Source: Arthrobacter beigongshangensis (GTDB taxonomy: Bacteria > Bacillota > Bacilli > Bacillales_A > Planococcaceae). Taken from it: a stretch of 64,000 nucleotides of DNA. The notes under the pieces were generated by a model, which ran no database searches, was not told the DNA's origin, and was given only the letters and a program-made list of their open reading frames with translations. The stretch's first letter is position 1; each line of letters opens with the position of its first letter. Positions 27,892-36,309 of this stretch are shown in pieces. The position numbers and the translations under genes were made by a program. The stretch covers positions 1 to 64,000 of the forward strand of contig NZ_JADHDX010000013.1 of NCBI RefSeq assembly GCF_016820585.1. Reading direction: 5' to 3'.

Positions 27892-28026
27892 TTGGCTGTC
27901 AGTAAAAAAACATGGAGTAAACTTTATGAAATTGTATTTTTTACAGTCTGTGGGCTCGTATTTGTGTGTTCAGGTATAGGTTTCATCTTTATTTTGCTGT
28001 TTACGATGGATTATTTTTCGCAATAA
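27892..28026 (+). CDS. Small single-pass membrane protein (44 aa)
   Basis: TTG at 27892 preceded by GGGGGAG gives a 44-codon frame ending at TAA. The N-terminus is basic (MAVSKKTWSKLYE), followed by a long hydrophobic helix (IVFFTVCGLVFVCSGIG, FIFILLF) and a short polar tail. It starts 15 bp after the Nudix gene and is followed by the ribosome site of a decayed membrane gene. Function unknown; possibly the first member of a now-broken membrane operon. Confidence 0.6.
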   Translation: MAVSKKTWSKLYEIVFFTVCGLVFVCSGIGFIFILLFTMDYFSQ

Positions 28027-28043
28027 AGGAGGCTGAATACCAT

Positions 28044-28310
28044 ATGTAAAATCCTTTCATCACTATTCTTGGAAGTAGCTCTTATTTCATTTGTCAGTCC
28101 ACTAGTATTGTATTGCTTTATCCACGGGAATGCAGAAAGGTATATTTAGATTATCAATGGACCAGCCCCATTTAGTAATTTGGGCAGTGGTCCTTATCAG
28201 TTCTGGATGGGAATAGGGCTTGTTCTCGTAGGAATTTTTGGATTATATTAGCTGCTGTTTTCAGGAAGTTAGGTATGCTGCTTGATGAAAAGGAGGCATA
28301 TAGGCATTGA
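28044..28310 (+). pseudogene. Decayed membrane-protein gene with three lesions
   Basis: AGGAGG precedes ATG at 28044, but the next codon is a stop (ATGTAA). Reading one base over gives a continuous membrane-protein-like frame (KILSSLFLEVALISFVSP, then CFIHGNAERYI), an in-frame TAG at 28147, and more of the same protein (IINGPAPFSNLGSGPYQFWM). After GLVLVGIFGLY the frame stops again but continues in another frame as ILAAVFRKLGMLLDEKEAYRH to the TGA at 28308-28310. A start-region shift, a nonsense codon (probably from Trp TGG) and a 3' frameshift show an inactivated gene of about 88 codons. Confidence 0.7.
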
Positions 28311-28435
28311 ATCCATCTGTTAAAAATAAGCTAAAGAAGATTTCTACCTTTATTCTATTTATTGTCATTATGAGTTTAGTGTCTTATTTTGAAGTGTTGA
28401 TTAAGCGCCAAATTCAAAAAATAAAATTACTTTAG
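28307..28435 (+). CDS. Truncated small membrane protein, paralogue of the gene at 29286
   Basis: AAGGAGG precedes TTG at 28307; the 42-residue product begins MNPSVKNKLKKISTF and continues with a membrane helix (ILFIVIMSLVSYFEVL). Its first 30 residues match the start of the frameshifted gene at 29286 (SIKNKLK, then VSAFILFIVIVGLASYF), which goes on for about 120 more residues. It is therefore a truncated paralogue, translated or not. It overlaps the end of the decayed gene upstream by 4 nt. Confidence 0.5.
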   Translation: MNPSVKNKLKKISTFILFIVIMSLVSYFEVLIKRQIQKIKLL

Positions 28436-28484
28436 AACCTAAGAATATTCTTAAACTAATCACAATATGAAAGGTTGTTGCGCT

Positions 28485-29252
28485 TTGAACCGAATTTCAA
28501 TGGTAGAAGACCTTTTAAAGGATTCATTTAAAATATTAAATGGGTTTCCCTATTATATTGCAATTGAAGAGAACGAGAGCACACACTATGACCATGGGAA
28601 CTGGTTAGATGAGATAAGAACTTTAATTGATTTTGCTATACAAAGTGAACTTAATAGAGTAAGTGCTTTAATTAATAGGTCTTCTGAACATTATTTATAT
28701 CTATCTAAAATGTTAATCAGCTTAGGATTTGAACAATATGCTTCAAAAATCGAGGTGTTCAGGGACCTGCATGATATAAATAGCAACGTAAAAGGATATG
28801 AGTGGCGTTCCTTAAGCGACTCTACAATTTCTGAAGAAGAATTTAAGAATCTTTGGAAGGATTGTATGTCTGGCTCAGAAAACTCAGTCTCTTCACTCAC
28901 CATTGACGAACATCTAAGCTCGGTACAAAGTGAATTAGGGGAGAAGTGGAGAAAATCTTGTAAGGCAATTTATTTGGAAGGTAGACCTATAGGTGTCTCT
29001 ATGCCTCATATCGAGCCCGGCACAGTAGATGAAGGAAGATTATTTTATTTTGGATTAATACCTGAAGAAAGAGGAAAAGGACAAAGTGCAATTATTCACT
29101 ATCAATCAATGTATTTATTAAAACTAATGGGCGCCACTTATTACATAGGAAGTACCCATGAGACCAATAAAAAAATGCAGAAAGTATTTTCAAGAAATGG
29201 ATGCTCTATTAGGGCAAGAATGGAATCATATTATAAATATTTAGATAGTTAA
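28485..29252 (+). CDS. GNAT-family acetyltransferase
   Basis: About 255 residues with the GNAT acetyl-CoA site in the C-terminal half: YFGLIPEERGKGQSAIIHYQ (R/Q-x-x-G-x-G/A type) and a later THETNKKMQKVFSRNGC that matches the usual motif B Asn and residues. The N-terminal half is a helical extension. TTG at 28485 has AAAGG upstream; the ATG at 28467 has none, and ATG at 28500 is another option. It lies between the two paralogous membrane-protein remnants. Substrate unknown. Confidence 0.7.
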   Translation: MNRISMVEDLLKDSFKILNGFPYYIAIEENESTHYDHGNWLDEIRTLIDFAIQSELNRVSALINRSSEHYLYLSKMLISLGFEQYASKIEVFRDLHDINSNVKGYEWRSLSDSTISEEEFKNLWKDCMSGSENSVSSLTIDEHLSSVQSELGEKWRKSCKAIYLEGRPIGVSMPHIEPGTVDEGRLFYFGLIPEERGKGQSAIIHYQSMYLLKLMGATYYIGSTHETNKKMQKVFSRNGCSIRARMESYYKYLDS

Positions 29253-29285
29253 TTAATTCTTTGATGAAGGGAAGGTATTTATAGA

Positions 29286-29734
29286 GTGAATTCTTCTATT
29301 AAAAATAAGCTGAAAAGGTTTCTGCCTTTATCTTATTTATTGTGATTGTAGGATTAGCGTCCTACTTTGCTGTGTACAAGGCTTCATTTTCACCGAATGG
29401 TTATGATATTGTTTCGCAGGAAAAAGATCGTGTCACGGTGAAATCATTTAATTTAGTTGGGATGGAAAAAGATATAACAACCGTAGTATTTTCTGAAGAT
29501 GATGTATGGAAAATCGATTATATGAGCGATGAAATCAAGAAACTGAAAGATTTTTTATGGTTTCTGTTTACGGCAAGTAGCATTTCAATTCTTATGCTTA
29601 TTATAAAGTTGCGTGGTGGCAAGCATTGGTGGTATGCAATTTGGGAAAGTAACCTAATTATCGCGATACTTTTACCGCTACTTTACATTAAAACCGCTTT
29701 GACGACTATACAGCGGTTGATTGAGAACCTATGA
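29286..29734 (+). pseudogene. Frameshifted membrane protein gene
   Basis: GTG at 29286 starts MNSSIKNKLK and then reads out of frame, ending at a TGA. Restoring one A to the AAAA run at 29313-29316 joins it to VSAFILFIVIVGLASYFAVY and a full frame to 29734. The intact protein would be about 149 residues: an N-terminal helix, an extracytoplasmic part (ASFSPNGYDIVSQEKD...) and two further helices (FLWFLFTASSISILMLI; NLIIAILLPLLYI). The lesion in a homopolymer could also be a sequence error. It is a paralogue of the truncated gene at 28307. Confidence 0.65.
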
Positions 29735-29769
29735 ATCGAGAATTTGAAAAATAGAATGTGGGGTTTGGA

Positions 29770-30291
29770 ATGAGAAAAGTTGAGGTTCTGCCTTATGATA
29801 AACAATGGGTTTCCATGTTTGAAAAAGAGTCTCGTAAATTGTATGAGATTTTAGGCACTGAAATAATTGAATTACATCATATAGGGAGTACATCCGTGAG
29901 CGGTCTGCATGCAAAGCCTATCATTGATATGATGCCTGTAGTAAGGGATATACATCGAGTGAATGACTATAACACTGCAATGATTGCCATTGGCTATGAA
30001 CCAAAAGGTGAAAACGGCATAGCTGGGCGTCGATATTTCCAAAAAGGCGGAGATCATCGAACGCACCATATCCATATGTATGCATGGGGGAATCCAGAAA
30101 TTAAGCGACATCTTACATTTCGGGATTATTTACGAGCATATCCAGATGTTGCACAAGAATATGGGGATTTAAAGGTAATATTGTCTCAACGTTTTCCCTA
30201 TGATATTGAATCGTATATCAAGGGCAAAGAACAGTTAGCATCCGAGATTGAGCGAAAAGCGAAGGATTTTAATAATAACTATACGGAGTGA
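29770..30291 (+). CDS. GrpB family protein (UPF0157)
   Basis: 173-residue protein of the GrpB family, a nucleotidyltransferase-fold group. The hallmark runs HHIGSTSVSGLHAKPIIDMM near residue 40, with HHIHMYAWG and LTFRDYLRAYPDVAQEYGDLK later. ATG at 29770 is chosen over the GTG at 29758. A Nudix gene follows 6 nt after it, so the two are probably co-expressed. Biological role in Bacillales is not established. Confidence 0.85.
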   Translation: MRKVEVLPYDKQWVSMFEKESRKLYEILGTEIIELHHIGSTSVSGLHAKPIIDMMPVVRDIHRVNDYNTAMIAIGYEPKGENGIAGRRYFQKGGDHRTHHIHMYAWGNPEIKRHLTFRDYLRAYPDVAQEYGDLKVILSQRFPYDIESYIKGKEQLASEIERKAKDFNNNYTE

Positions 30292-30297
30292 TATTGA

Positions 30298-30711
30298 ATG
30301 GAGTTTATAACACCAAAACATATTGTTTCAGCAGCAACGATTGTACTGAATGACCAAAATGAAATTCTATTAATAAAGGGACCAAGAAGGGGGTGGGAAA
30401 TGCCTGGTGGCCAGGTTGAAGAAGGTGAATCCTTGAAGGAAGCTGCAATTAGAGAAACAAAAGAAGAATCAGGAATAGATATTGAAATAACGAAATTTTG
30501 TGGAGTATTTCAAAATATAAATGCTTCAATTTGTAATACATTATTTTTGGCTAGACCAATTGGAGGCGAGCTAACAACGAGTATTGAGAGTTTGGAAGTA
30601 GGTTATTTCCCTATTGAAAAAGCATTGGAAATGGTTACTTGGGGAAATTTCAGGCAAAGAATTGACTATTGTCTAAATGACGAAATGCAGCCTTTTTGCA
30701 TTGAATTTTAA
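30298..30711 (+). CDS. Nudix hydrolase (MutT-like)
   Basis: 137 residues with a complete Nudix box: GGQVEEGESLKEAAIRETKE followed by ESG, near residue 40. This motif binds the metal that hydrolyses nucleoside-diphosphate derivatives. GGAG lies upstream of ATG 30298. It follows the GrpB gene by 6 nt. The short length and canonical box suggest a house-cleaning type; substrate not determined. Confidence 0.85.
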   Translation: MEFITPKHIVSAATIVLNDQNEILLIKGPRRGWEMPGGQVEEGESLKEAAIRETKEESGIDIEITKFCGVFQNINASICNTLFLARPIGGELTTSIESLEVGYFPIEKALEMVTWGNFRQRIDYCLNDEMQPFCIEF

Positions 30712-30866
30712 TTTGGCATTTTCAGTTAGCAGATTGTGTAAGAAGATAGTTGAAATTATGTTTCATAAGAGAGTTACATTTGATACATACAGCTGGATCA
30801 CGTGTTTCAAAAAGAATAACGAATGACTTAACAGCAGTGATAAAACGTTCGGAGGAGGAGTTAGCT

Positions 30867-31376
30867 ATGATACATATTATAAAAGCCAATGCTAATCACG
30901 TTGAAGGGATAGCAAAAGTTTGTAGCGATGGTTATTGGGCAACATACAAAGAAACACATTCTGAAGCATACATCGAAGGAATAATTAAGGAGTTTTATAA
31001 TCGTGAAAGAATTCTAAAAGAGGTTACAGAAACGAGTAAGGAATGGGGAGGCTATTTTGTTGCAGTAGAAGATAATGAAGTGATTGGAGCAGGCGGTGGT
31101 GGACTGGTTGGGGACGAATCTGGAGAAATTTTTGTTTTGTATCTAGATCCTAGCAGACGTAACGAGGGGATTGGCACAATGATAGTAGATGCTATTACGA
31201 AACAACAAAAGGAAGAGTTTAACGCAACGGAGCAATGGGTTTCTGTTTCGAAAGGAAATCAAAAAGGCATTCCTTTCTATGAGGCAAAAGGATTTATTCT
31301 TAACCATGAACGGGATGGACATGGAAGCGTTGATGGGGAAAGTTATATTTCATTAAGATATTGTCGTAAGATTTAA
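30867..31376 (+). CDS. GNAT-family acetyltransferase
   Basis: 169-residue GNAT protein. The acetyl-CoA-binding segment is VLYLDPSRRNEGIGTMIVDA (R-x-x-G-x-G/A) near residue 95, followed by VSKGNQKGIPFYEAKGF, the usual C-terminal motif. A strong GGAGGAGGAG precedes ATG 30867, which decides the start against longer in-frame options. Substrate unknown; small-molecule or protein N-acetylation are both possible. Confidence 0.82.
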   Translation: MIHIIKANANHVEGIAKVCSDGYWATYKETHSEAYIEGIIKEFYNRERILKEVTETSKEWGGYFVAVEDNEVIGAGGGGLVGDESGEIFVLYLDPSRRNEGIGTMIVDAITKQQKEEFNATEQWVSVSKGNQKGIPFYEAKGFILNHERDGHGSVDGESYISLRYCRKI

Positions 31377-31410
31377 TGGCTTTGTTAAATATGAAAGGGA
31401 GGTTAATACG

Positions 31411-31686
31411 ATGAAAAAATATTTGAGCATGATTTCAGTAGTGTTGCTAATTGCATTTATCGTTTTAGGTTTTATTAGCCCGCAAGTATTGAATCCCTTA
31501 CCTGATTCATGGGACATATTGATAATCATATCATTACTAGTTTGTTCATTTTTCACGGCATTATTTAGTGTGAAAGGACGTTTGAAAACAATTACTGTAG
31601 TGATTTCTTCACTTGGTATGTTAGCTTTATTAGTTCTAACTATTTTCAGTATTGGTATCATGTTTTTTGGTGATTTTGGAACATAG
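31411..31686 (+). CDS. Small integral membrane protein
   Basis: 91 residues, almost entirely hydrophobic, with three predicted helices (YLSMISVVLLIAFIVLGFI; ILIIISLLVCSFFTALF; ITVVISSLGMLALLVLTIF). AAAGGGAGG precedes the ATG. No recognisable family. It lies between an acetyltransferase gene and a YdcF-like gene. Confidence 0.65.
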   Translation: MKKYLSMISVVLLIAFIVLGFISPQVLNPLPDSWDILIIISLLVCSFFTALFSVKGRLKTITVVISSLGMLALLVLTIFSIGIMFFGDFGT

Positions 31687-31749
31687 ATATTTTTGGAAAT
31701 GAAGAAATTGAGCAGGAATTAGAGGTTTATTTAAAGGGGAGAATGATTA

Positions 31750-32304
31750 GTGGCTAATCCATTTGACTGCATTACCGACTTTATTTTTGTTGAAACTGAA
31801 ATTGCTTCAGCAGATGTCATTTTAGTGCCTGGTGCCAATCATCCTCAACTAATGGAGAAAGCTGCTTCTTTACATAAGCAGGGATTCGCACCATACATAT
31901 TACCATCTGGTGGATATAAGCCACATGTAGGGACTACTGAGTGGAATTACTTACGGAATATTGGTATTGAAAACGGAGTACCAGAAGACGCCATTTTAAA
32001 AGAAGACAAAGCACGGCATACGTTGGAAAATGCTCGTTTTTCGTTGGAGGTTCTTCAAAAAGCAGGCACCCATCCGAACAAAGTAATAATTGTTTGTAAA
32101 GCAGGTCATTCTCGTAGAGCATTATTATGTTATCAATCGGAATTTCCAAAAGAAACCGAGTTTCTAGTAGCACCTGTTATAGATAGGCATGGGATAACGA
32201 AGGAAAATTGGTTTTTATCTGAAGTCGGGATCAGTCGTATCATGACCAAAGTTGAGAAAATCGGTAAATACTTTGGTGATTATATTCCGAATTGGGTTGA
32301 GTAA
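31750..32304 (+). CDS. YdcF/SanA family protein (DUF218)
   Basis: 184-residue protein of the DUF218 family. It has the characteristic opening strand SADVILVPGANHPQLMEKA, then LPSGGYKPHVGTTEWNYLRN, a conserved-acid segment KARHTLENARFS and IIVCKAGHSRRALLCYQ. Related proteins (YdcF binds S-adenosylmethionine in E. coli; SanA/ElyC act at the envelope) differ in role. This one has no signal or membrane segment, so it resembles the cytoplasmic YdcF group. The start is GTG at 31750 with GGGGAG upstream. Confidence 0.78.
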   Translation: MANPFDCITDFIFVETEIASADVILVPGANHPQLMEKAASLHKQGFAPYILPSGGYKPHVGTTEWNYLRNIGIENGVPEDAILKEDKARHTLENARFSLEVLQKAGTHPNKVIIVCKAGHSRRALLCYQSEFPKETEFLVAPVIDRHGITKENWFLSEVGISRIMTKVEKIGKYFGDYIPNWVE

Positions 32305-32355
32305 TACATAGAATTTGTTCGAGAAATTTGAATAAACAATACAAGGGGGATCAAT

Positions 32356-32487
32356 ATGAAGGTGGTTCTTCAAGATGAAGTCGTTTTTGGTAAGATTATT
32401 TCTCCTAGTTTCGGTTTATTGTCAATCATGGGGGTCGCAGTTATTTTGGGATTTATAATATTTACTTTAAAAATGGGGGGATGGTAG
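32356..32487 (+). CDS. Small single-pass membrane protein (43 aa)
   Basis: ATG at 32356 with AAGGGGG upstream opens a 43-codon frame ending TGGTAG at 32487. A polar N-terminus (MKVVLQDEVVFGK) is followed by a hydrophobic helix (LLSIMGVAVILGFIIFTL) and a short KMGGW tail. The next small membrane gene begins one nucleotide after its stop, so the two are tightly coupled. Unknown family. Confidence 0.6.
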   Translation: MKVVLQDEVVFGKIISPSFGLLSIMGVAVILGFIIFTLKMGGW

Positions 32488-32488
32488 T

Positions 32489-32704
32489 TTGAAGAACACA
32501 AAGTTAAGAATTGCAAGGATTATCCCTAATGTGTTTTGTTATTTAATGTTTATCGGAGCTTTAATTTTTGTTGTTAGCAATGCGGAAGGAATTAAGGGAA
32601 TAGGACAAGCTCCCTATTGGACTTTAATGTTATTGGCGCTTTTAGGAGTATCTCTTTTGGGAAGTTTTCGAATATGGCGATGGATTTCCGATGGGAAAAT
32701 GTAA
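32489..32704 (+). CDS. Small two-helix membrane protein (71 aa)
   Basis: TTG at 32489, one base after the preceding stop and within reach of GGGGGGATGG, encodes 71 residues. A basic start (MKNTKLRIARIIP) is followed by two hydrophobic helices (VFCYLMFIGALIFVV; TLMLLALLGVSLLG) and a basic C-terminus (FRIWRW). It is coupled to the 43-residue gene upstream. No function recognised. Confidence 0.6.
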   Translation: MKNTKLRIARIIPNVFCYLMFIGALIFVVSNAEGIKGIGQAPYWTLMLLALLGVSLLGSFRIWRWISDGKM

Positions 32705-32831
32705 AGGGTCTGCTTAGCAATTATGTACAATTTAAGAAGGGAATATGATTTTTACTAAGATGATAGTACAACTGGACATCGTATAAGGGCTAAAGTAAAT
32801 GGTGAACTGAAAAGGAATGGGGGTAGATTTT

Positions 32832-33281
32832 TTGGATTCTAATTATAAATGTTCTATAGATATACGTTTCAGTGGCGGAGATATTCAATTTGACGTTTCG
32901 AATGACATACAGTTATTTAGTTTTAAGTCAGGTATAGGTTTTGTTGCAATCCCACATTTTTTTTCGACGCTTTCATCTCTATATAAAGGAGAGATCAGTG
33001 AGGCACAATTGGATTGTCACGGAAACTTTGATTACTATATATTTTCTAACGGTGGTACAAACCTTTTTATCGAACATATAGGTCATTATCCAGAAGGTAT
33101 ATTCAACTATCAATTTAAGCTAAAAAAATATATGGAAGCTATTGATACAGGTTTTCAAAAATATTTGCAACAACTTGAAAAGGAAGGAATATTACCTTTG
33201 GAAAACCCAGAATTTGGGCATCCATTAGGTGAGGATGTGTTGAATGCTTTTTATGATTTCTCATCACTTTTAAACTGTTAA
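32832..33281 (+). CDS. Hypothetical cytosolic protein
   Basis: About 149 residues, soluble, beta-rich in the first two thirds (CSIDIRFSGGDIQFDVSND; LDCHGNFDYYIFSNG) and helical at the end. Such immunity-like or barrel-like patterns occur in many small Bacillus proteins, but no family was recognised. TTG at 32832 has GGGGG upstream with a good spacer; ATG at 32817 is nearly on top of AAAGGA and less likely. Confidence 0.6.
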   Translation: MDSNYKCSIDIRFSGGDIQFDVSNDIQLFSFKSGIGFVAIPHFFSTLSSLYKGEISEAQLDCHGNFDYYIFSNGGTNLFIEHIGHYPEGIFNYQFKLKKYMEAIDTGFQKYLQQLEKEGILPLENPEFGHPLGEDVLNAFYDFSSLLNC

Positions 33282-33339
33282 AGTTAACAGAGTTATTCAT
33301 ACCGAATAGTCATAAAATAGAGAGGTGTGGTGACATTAA

Positions 33340-34209
33340 ATGAATGAAACAATAGAAAAAGCAAAAGATCTTGAGGAATTATCTCACTTTTTATCGGAAA
33401 TAAACAAACAAAAAAGATCACATATTGGCTATTGTGGCGTGAAGGTAGTGGAGATTTATGAAACATTAAAAGAAGACTTTGTCAGTGATGATGGCGATAT
33501 CAACTTTTTTGTCGCGAGAGATAATACAGGGAAAATTATAGCAGCTGTTGGTTTGGATATGGATGAATCAAGTGCAGAAGTATGGGGCCCGTTTAATAAA
33601 AACTCTTCTGTCAGGCTACAGCATCAATTATGGGAACAGTTAGTAAACGATAATCCTACAGTTCAAACCTTTTACTTTTTTATTAATCAAGAAAATACAG
33701 AACAACGAGCATTCATGAATGAACTACAGACAAAAGAGTCGGGTGAACACCTTATTCTAGAAATTAGAGAACAAGACTTCAATAGGGTAAGTGAGTTAAA
33801 GAGTATACCTTTTATCCAAAGCGATTTTGATGCATTTGAAAAATTACATAACGAAATGTTTCCCGGTACGTATTATGATGCAAAAACAATAACAGAGAGA
33901 CTAAGCGATGAAAATATGTTGAGAGTGCTTAAAACCGAATCTAATGAGTTGCAAGGCTATGCCTACTTTGAGGTTGATACTGAAATGGCGGAGGCTTCAT
34001 TGGAATATATCGGTATTTCTAAAAAGGCACAAAATCAGGGTTTAGGCACGATGTTGTTAAAAGACGTGCTGACAGAAATGTTTTCTTACCCACAAATTAG
34101 CGAAATTAAACTATGTGTAGATAATACCAACAGCCGAGCGAATCACGTTTATATCAAAGCTGGCTTTAAACCGAGAGATATTTTAGTTAGTTATGTTCTT
34201 AAAGTGTAG
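33340..34209 (+). CDS. GNAT acetyltransferase with two tandem GNAT-like halves
   Basis: 289 residues. The C-terminal half has the acetyl-CoA site LEYIGISKKAQNQGLGTMLL (Q-x-x-G-x-G) and the LCVDNTNSRANHVYIKAGF motif. The N-terminal half (about residues 1-140) has the strand-helix pattern of a GNAT fold (FFVARDNTGKIIAAVGLDMD) but no clear acetyl-CoA loop, so it may be a degenerate second domain. AGAGGTGTGG precedes the ATG. Function unknown. Confidence 0.72.
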   Translation: MNETIEKAKDLEELSHFLSEINKQKRSHIGYCGVKVVEIYETLKEDFVSDDGDINFFVARDNTGKIIAAVGLDMDESSAEVWGPFNKNSSVRLQHQLWEQLVNDNPTVQTFYFFINQENTEQRAFMNELQTKESGEHLILEIREQDFNRVSELKSIPFIQSDFDAFEKLHNEMFPGTYYDAKTITERLSDENMLRVLKTESNELQGYAYFEVDTEMAEASLEYIGISKKAQNQGLGTMLLKDVLTEMFSYPQISEIKLCVDNTNSRANHVYIKAGFKPRDILVSYVLKV

Positions 34210-34261
34210 AGGCTTTCGTTAAAGAGTTTATGGCTATTCGTTTTGGCATCGCCGTACTAGC

Positions 34262-34591
34262 TTATCTGGCGGTTTCCTGAAATGTAATGGTAATCACTTT
34301 TTCAGTAACCGTAGCATACTCAATTTTGACAAAGACACCGAATTCATGGCCAGCATCTTTGAGCCACAGTTTAAACTTTTCAATTGTCGAATCTCCTTTT
34401 AATTCATTGCCTTCATGCAGGTAGTCAATAATAGTTGCATTTGGATATCTGGATTGTGTTTCTTGCATAGCGAGCCTTCCCCACTTGGCATAGGCTGGAA
34501 CTTCTTGATGGATTTGGGCCATCGCTGGGATGGGTGTTGGTCCGGCGTTAATAATCGTAAAAATACCGAGCGCAAGAAACGTTTTTCGCAT
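34262..34591 (-). CDS. Secreted DUF3889-type protein
   Basis: 109 residues. A signal peptide (MRKTFLALGIFTIINAG... to AMA-Q) precedes a compact domain with EVPAYAKWGRLAMQETQSRYP and VFVKIEYATVTEKVITITF, typical of the DUF3889 family of exported Bacillales proteins. ATG at 34591 is preferred over 34603 because AAAGGAG directly abuts the latter. Function of the family is not known. Confidence 0.75.
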   Translation of the reverse strand: MRKTFLALGIFTIINAGPTPIPAMAQIHQEVPAYAKWGRLAMQETQSRYPNATIIDYLHEGNELKGDSTIEKFKLWLKDAGHEFGVFVKIEYATVTEKVITITFQETAR

Positions 34592-34696
34592 AATGAATAT
34601 CATCTCCTTTTGCAGTAGGATACGTAATTTTCTTGGGATTATTCTATAGAGGATAAGAATATGAATTTTTTCCAGGAATAATAGCAGGAGGTTACA

Positions 34697-34825
34697 ATGA
34701 TGAGAAACAAAATTGATGAAATAGTAGACAGTCTGCCAAAAGATGAGCTGGAAAATGTGTATTGGTCCATTAAGTTTATCGAAGATGAGTACCTGCTTAA
34801 GAAAAATTTACATAGGATCAGTTGA
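34697..34825 (+). CDS. Small acidic protein (42 aa)
   Basis: A strong AGGAGG six bases before ATG-ATG at 34697-34702 opens a 42-codon frame ending TGA at 34825. The product is charged and likely helical (MMRNKIDEIVDSLPKDELEN, then WSIKFIEDEYLLKKN). It is followed 19 nt later by a small lipoprotein gene that has its own strong ribosome site, suggesting one transcript. The regular spacing of acids and leucines suggests a short coiled coil. No family recognised. Confidence 0.6.
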   Translation: MMRNKIDEIVDSLPKDELENVYWSIKFIEDEYLLKKNLHRIS

Positions 34826-34844
34826 TTGATGAGGAGGTTATGAT

Positions 34845-35189
34845 TTGAAAGTAAAACAAATCTTGATTTATATGCTTATTTTCATTTCGTTCATTGCAAC
34901 AGGTTGTACATCCGATGAAATAGAGAGTAATAACGCTGATAAAGAGATTAGAGATGTGGTATTGAATTATTTTGAGGAGCAAGATTGGAATCATGAACCA
35001 AATTCGAGAAGTGATTGGGAAAATGCGACAGTGGGGAAAATAACGGTGGATGACCGTTATAAAAATATCGATAAATCATATATGGGAAAAGAAATCTTTA
35101 CGGTAACGATTGAAGATACAATCGCCGCACCAATTGTCTTTGTTGATCCAGGTACTTTAGAGGTGGTTGGAATTATGCCAGGGGAGTAA
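34845..35189 (+). CDS. Small lipoprotein
   Basis: 114 residues with a signal peptide and lipobox (MLIFISFIATGC) after a short basic start. The mature part is acidic, and its second half carries a strand-rich region (KEIFTVTIEDTIAAPIVFVD) ending near GIMPGE. The TTG start at 34845 has GAGGAGG 8 nt upstream. It is downstream of the 42-residue acidic protein. No function recognised. Confidence 0.7.
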   Translation: MKVKQILIYMLIFISFIATGCTSDEIESNNADKEIRDVVLNYFEEQDWNHEPNSRSDWENATVGKITVDDRYKNIDKSYMGKEIFTVTIEDTIAAPIVFVDPGTLEVVGIMPGE

Positions 35190-35454
35190 TAGCCTTGTAT
35201 TGCTATCTACTAAAATGTTTGCTGGTGAAATGAATGCAAATAATGATTTATTTAATCCTGAGGATTACTGTTGAAAACGATACGATGGTACATTTTCAAG
35301 AAGTAGCTTCCAAATATCTGGACAACCAACTTTGCTGGCTCCGTTTGTTAGAACTGTGTAAAAATTCATCATTTGAAAAACGCATTGAACAAATGCCGAT
35401 TTCTAGCCGTCACAAGCCGTGTTATACAACTTTTGAAATGCTAAGAGGTGCATA

Positions 35455-35478
35455 TGAAAAGACCTTAATCAAAGGTCT
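35455..35478 (-). terminator. Minus-strand terminator after the lipoprotein gene at 35490
   Basis: On the minus strand AGACCTT-TGATT-AAGGTCT is followed by TTTTC. It lies just past the stop of the minus-strand lipoprotein gene. The 300 bp between 35190 and 35490 otherwise hold no supported gene. Confidence 0.6.
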
Positions 35479-35489
35479 CGGTTCAATGA

Positions 35490-35978
35490 CTATTCCATTA
35501 AATCCATTATCTTGTTAGTTGATTCTTCTGGGAGTATATAAATGGTGTGTGTATCATCTGTTTTCATTAAAGTACTTTCTTCAAACTTCCCACCCAACCA
35601 GAGATGAAAACTTTGTTTGTTTTCATTTTCATAAACAATATCCACATAAAACTCTGGATTTGCCATATTTACTATGCCATTTTCTTTTATAGCACTTGAA
35701 AATACGCTTTTCAAGATTTCAATAGAGAAGTCATCGTCAAAAATGGTTGCATTATTACCTTTTGATGTTGAAATGCTGACCTTCTTAATTTCTCCATCAA
35801 GTACTAGCACTTCATTTTCACCTGGTTGTTGTTCTGATAAGGCTTGTTTTGTTGGCTCCCGTTCAGTGGTATCCGTATCCGTATCTGTATTTATTGCAGC
35901 ATTATCCTTTGCTTGGCAACCTAAAAGGGTAACAGTCATAAAAGACATTGATAAAACAAGTAGTACAAATTTTTTCAT
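35490..35978 (-). CDS. Lipoprotein with an Asp/Thr repeat linker
   Basis: 162 residues. The signal peptide ends at the lipobox TLLGC; a short low-complexity linker (NTDTDTDTTEREPT) follows, then a globular domain with beta strands (VLVLDGEIKKVSISTS) and a C-terminal YILPEES segment. GGAGAATACAGTAT precedes the ATG. It faces away from the ECF operon about 400 bp upstream. Function unknown. Confidence 0.72.
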   Translation of the reverse strand: MKKFVLLVLSMSFMTVTLLGCQAKDNAAINTDTDTDTTEREPTKQALSEQQPGENEVLVLDGEIKKVSISTSKGNNATIFDDDFSIEILKSVFSSAIKENGIVNMANPEFYVDIVYENENKQSFHLWLGGKFEESTLMKTDDTHTIYILPEESTNKIMDLME

Positions 35979-36212
35979 ATACTGTATTCTCCAATCTTAT
36001 TTTTAGTTATTATTAAAGTTAGACGAATCAAGTCCTTTTAACGTTTCAAAATTTACTGTGTTGTAATGAACGTTAAACCATATATCGATTTTTAGTTGAT
36101 AACAACATTCTTTATGAAAACAGACTTGATTAAAGAGGTTAATTTGTAGCTATTTTAAAGCGTTGATCGAAGAAGGATTAATGCTTTTTTATCGAACTAA
36201 CGAGGTAAGAAT

Positions 36213-36243
36213 GGGTTGCTCTTACATGGCAGCCCCTTTTTAT
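36213..36243 (+). terminator. Orphan terminator-like hairpin
   Basis: GGGTTGC-TCTTACATG-GCAGCCC (one G-T pair) followed by CTTTTTATT. No gene upstream on this strand for over 1 kb. Confidence 0.6.
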
Positions 36244-36309
36244 TGCGTAATAAAATTAAATCCCTTCATCTGGAGTTATTTCAACCTATAGCTAATTTGG
36301 TTAGAAAAA

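Noticed and set aside
35234-35518. A 94-codon plus-strand frame
   Set aside because: No ribosome site, no recognisable domain, and it runs across the minus-strand terminator of the lipoprotein gene at 35490.
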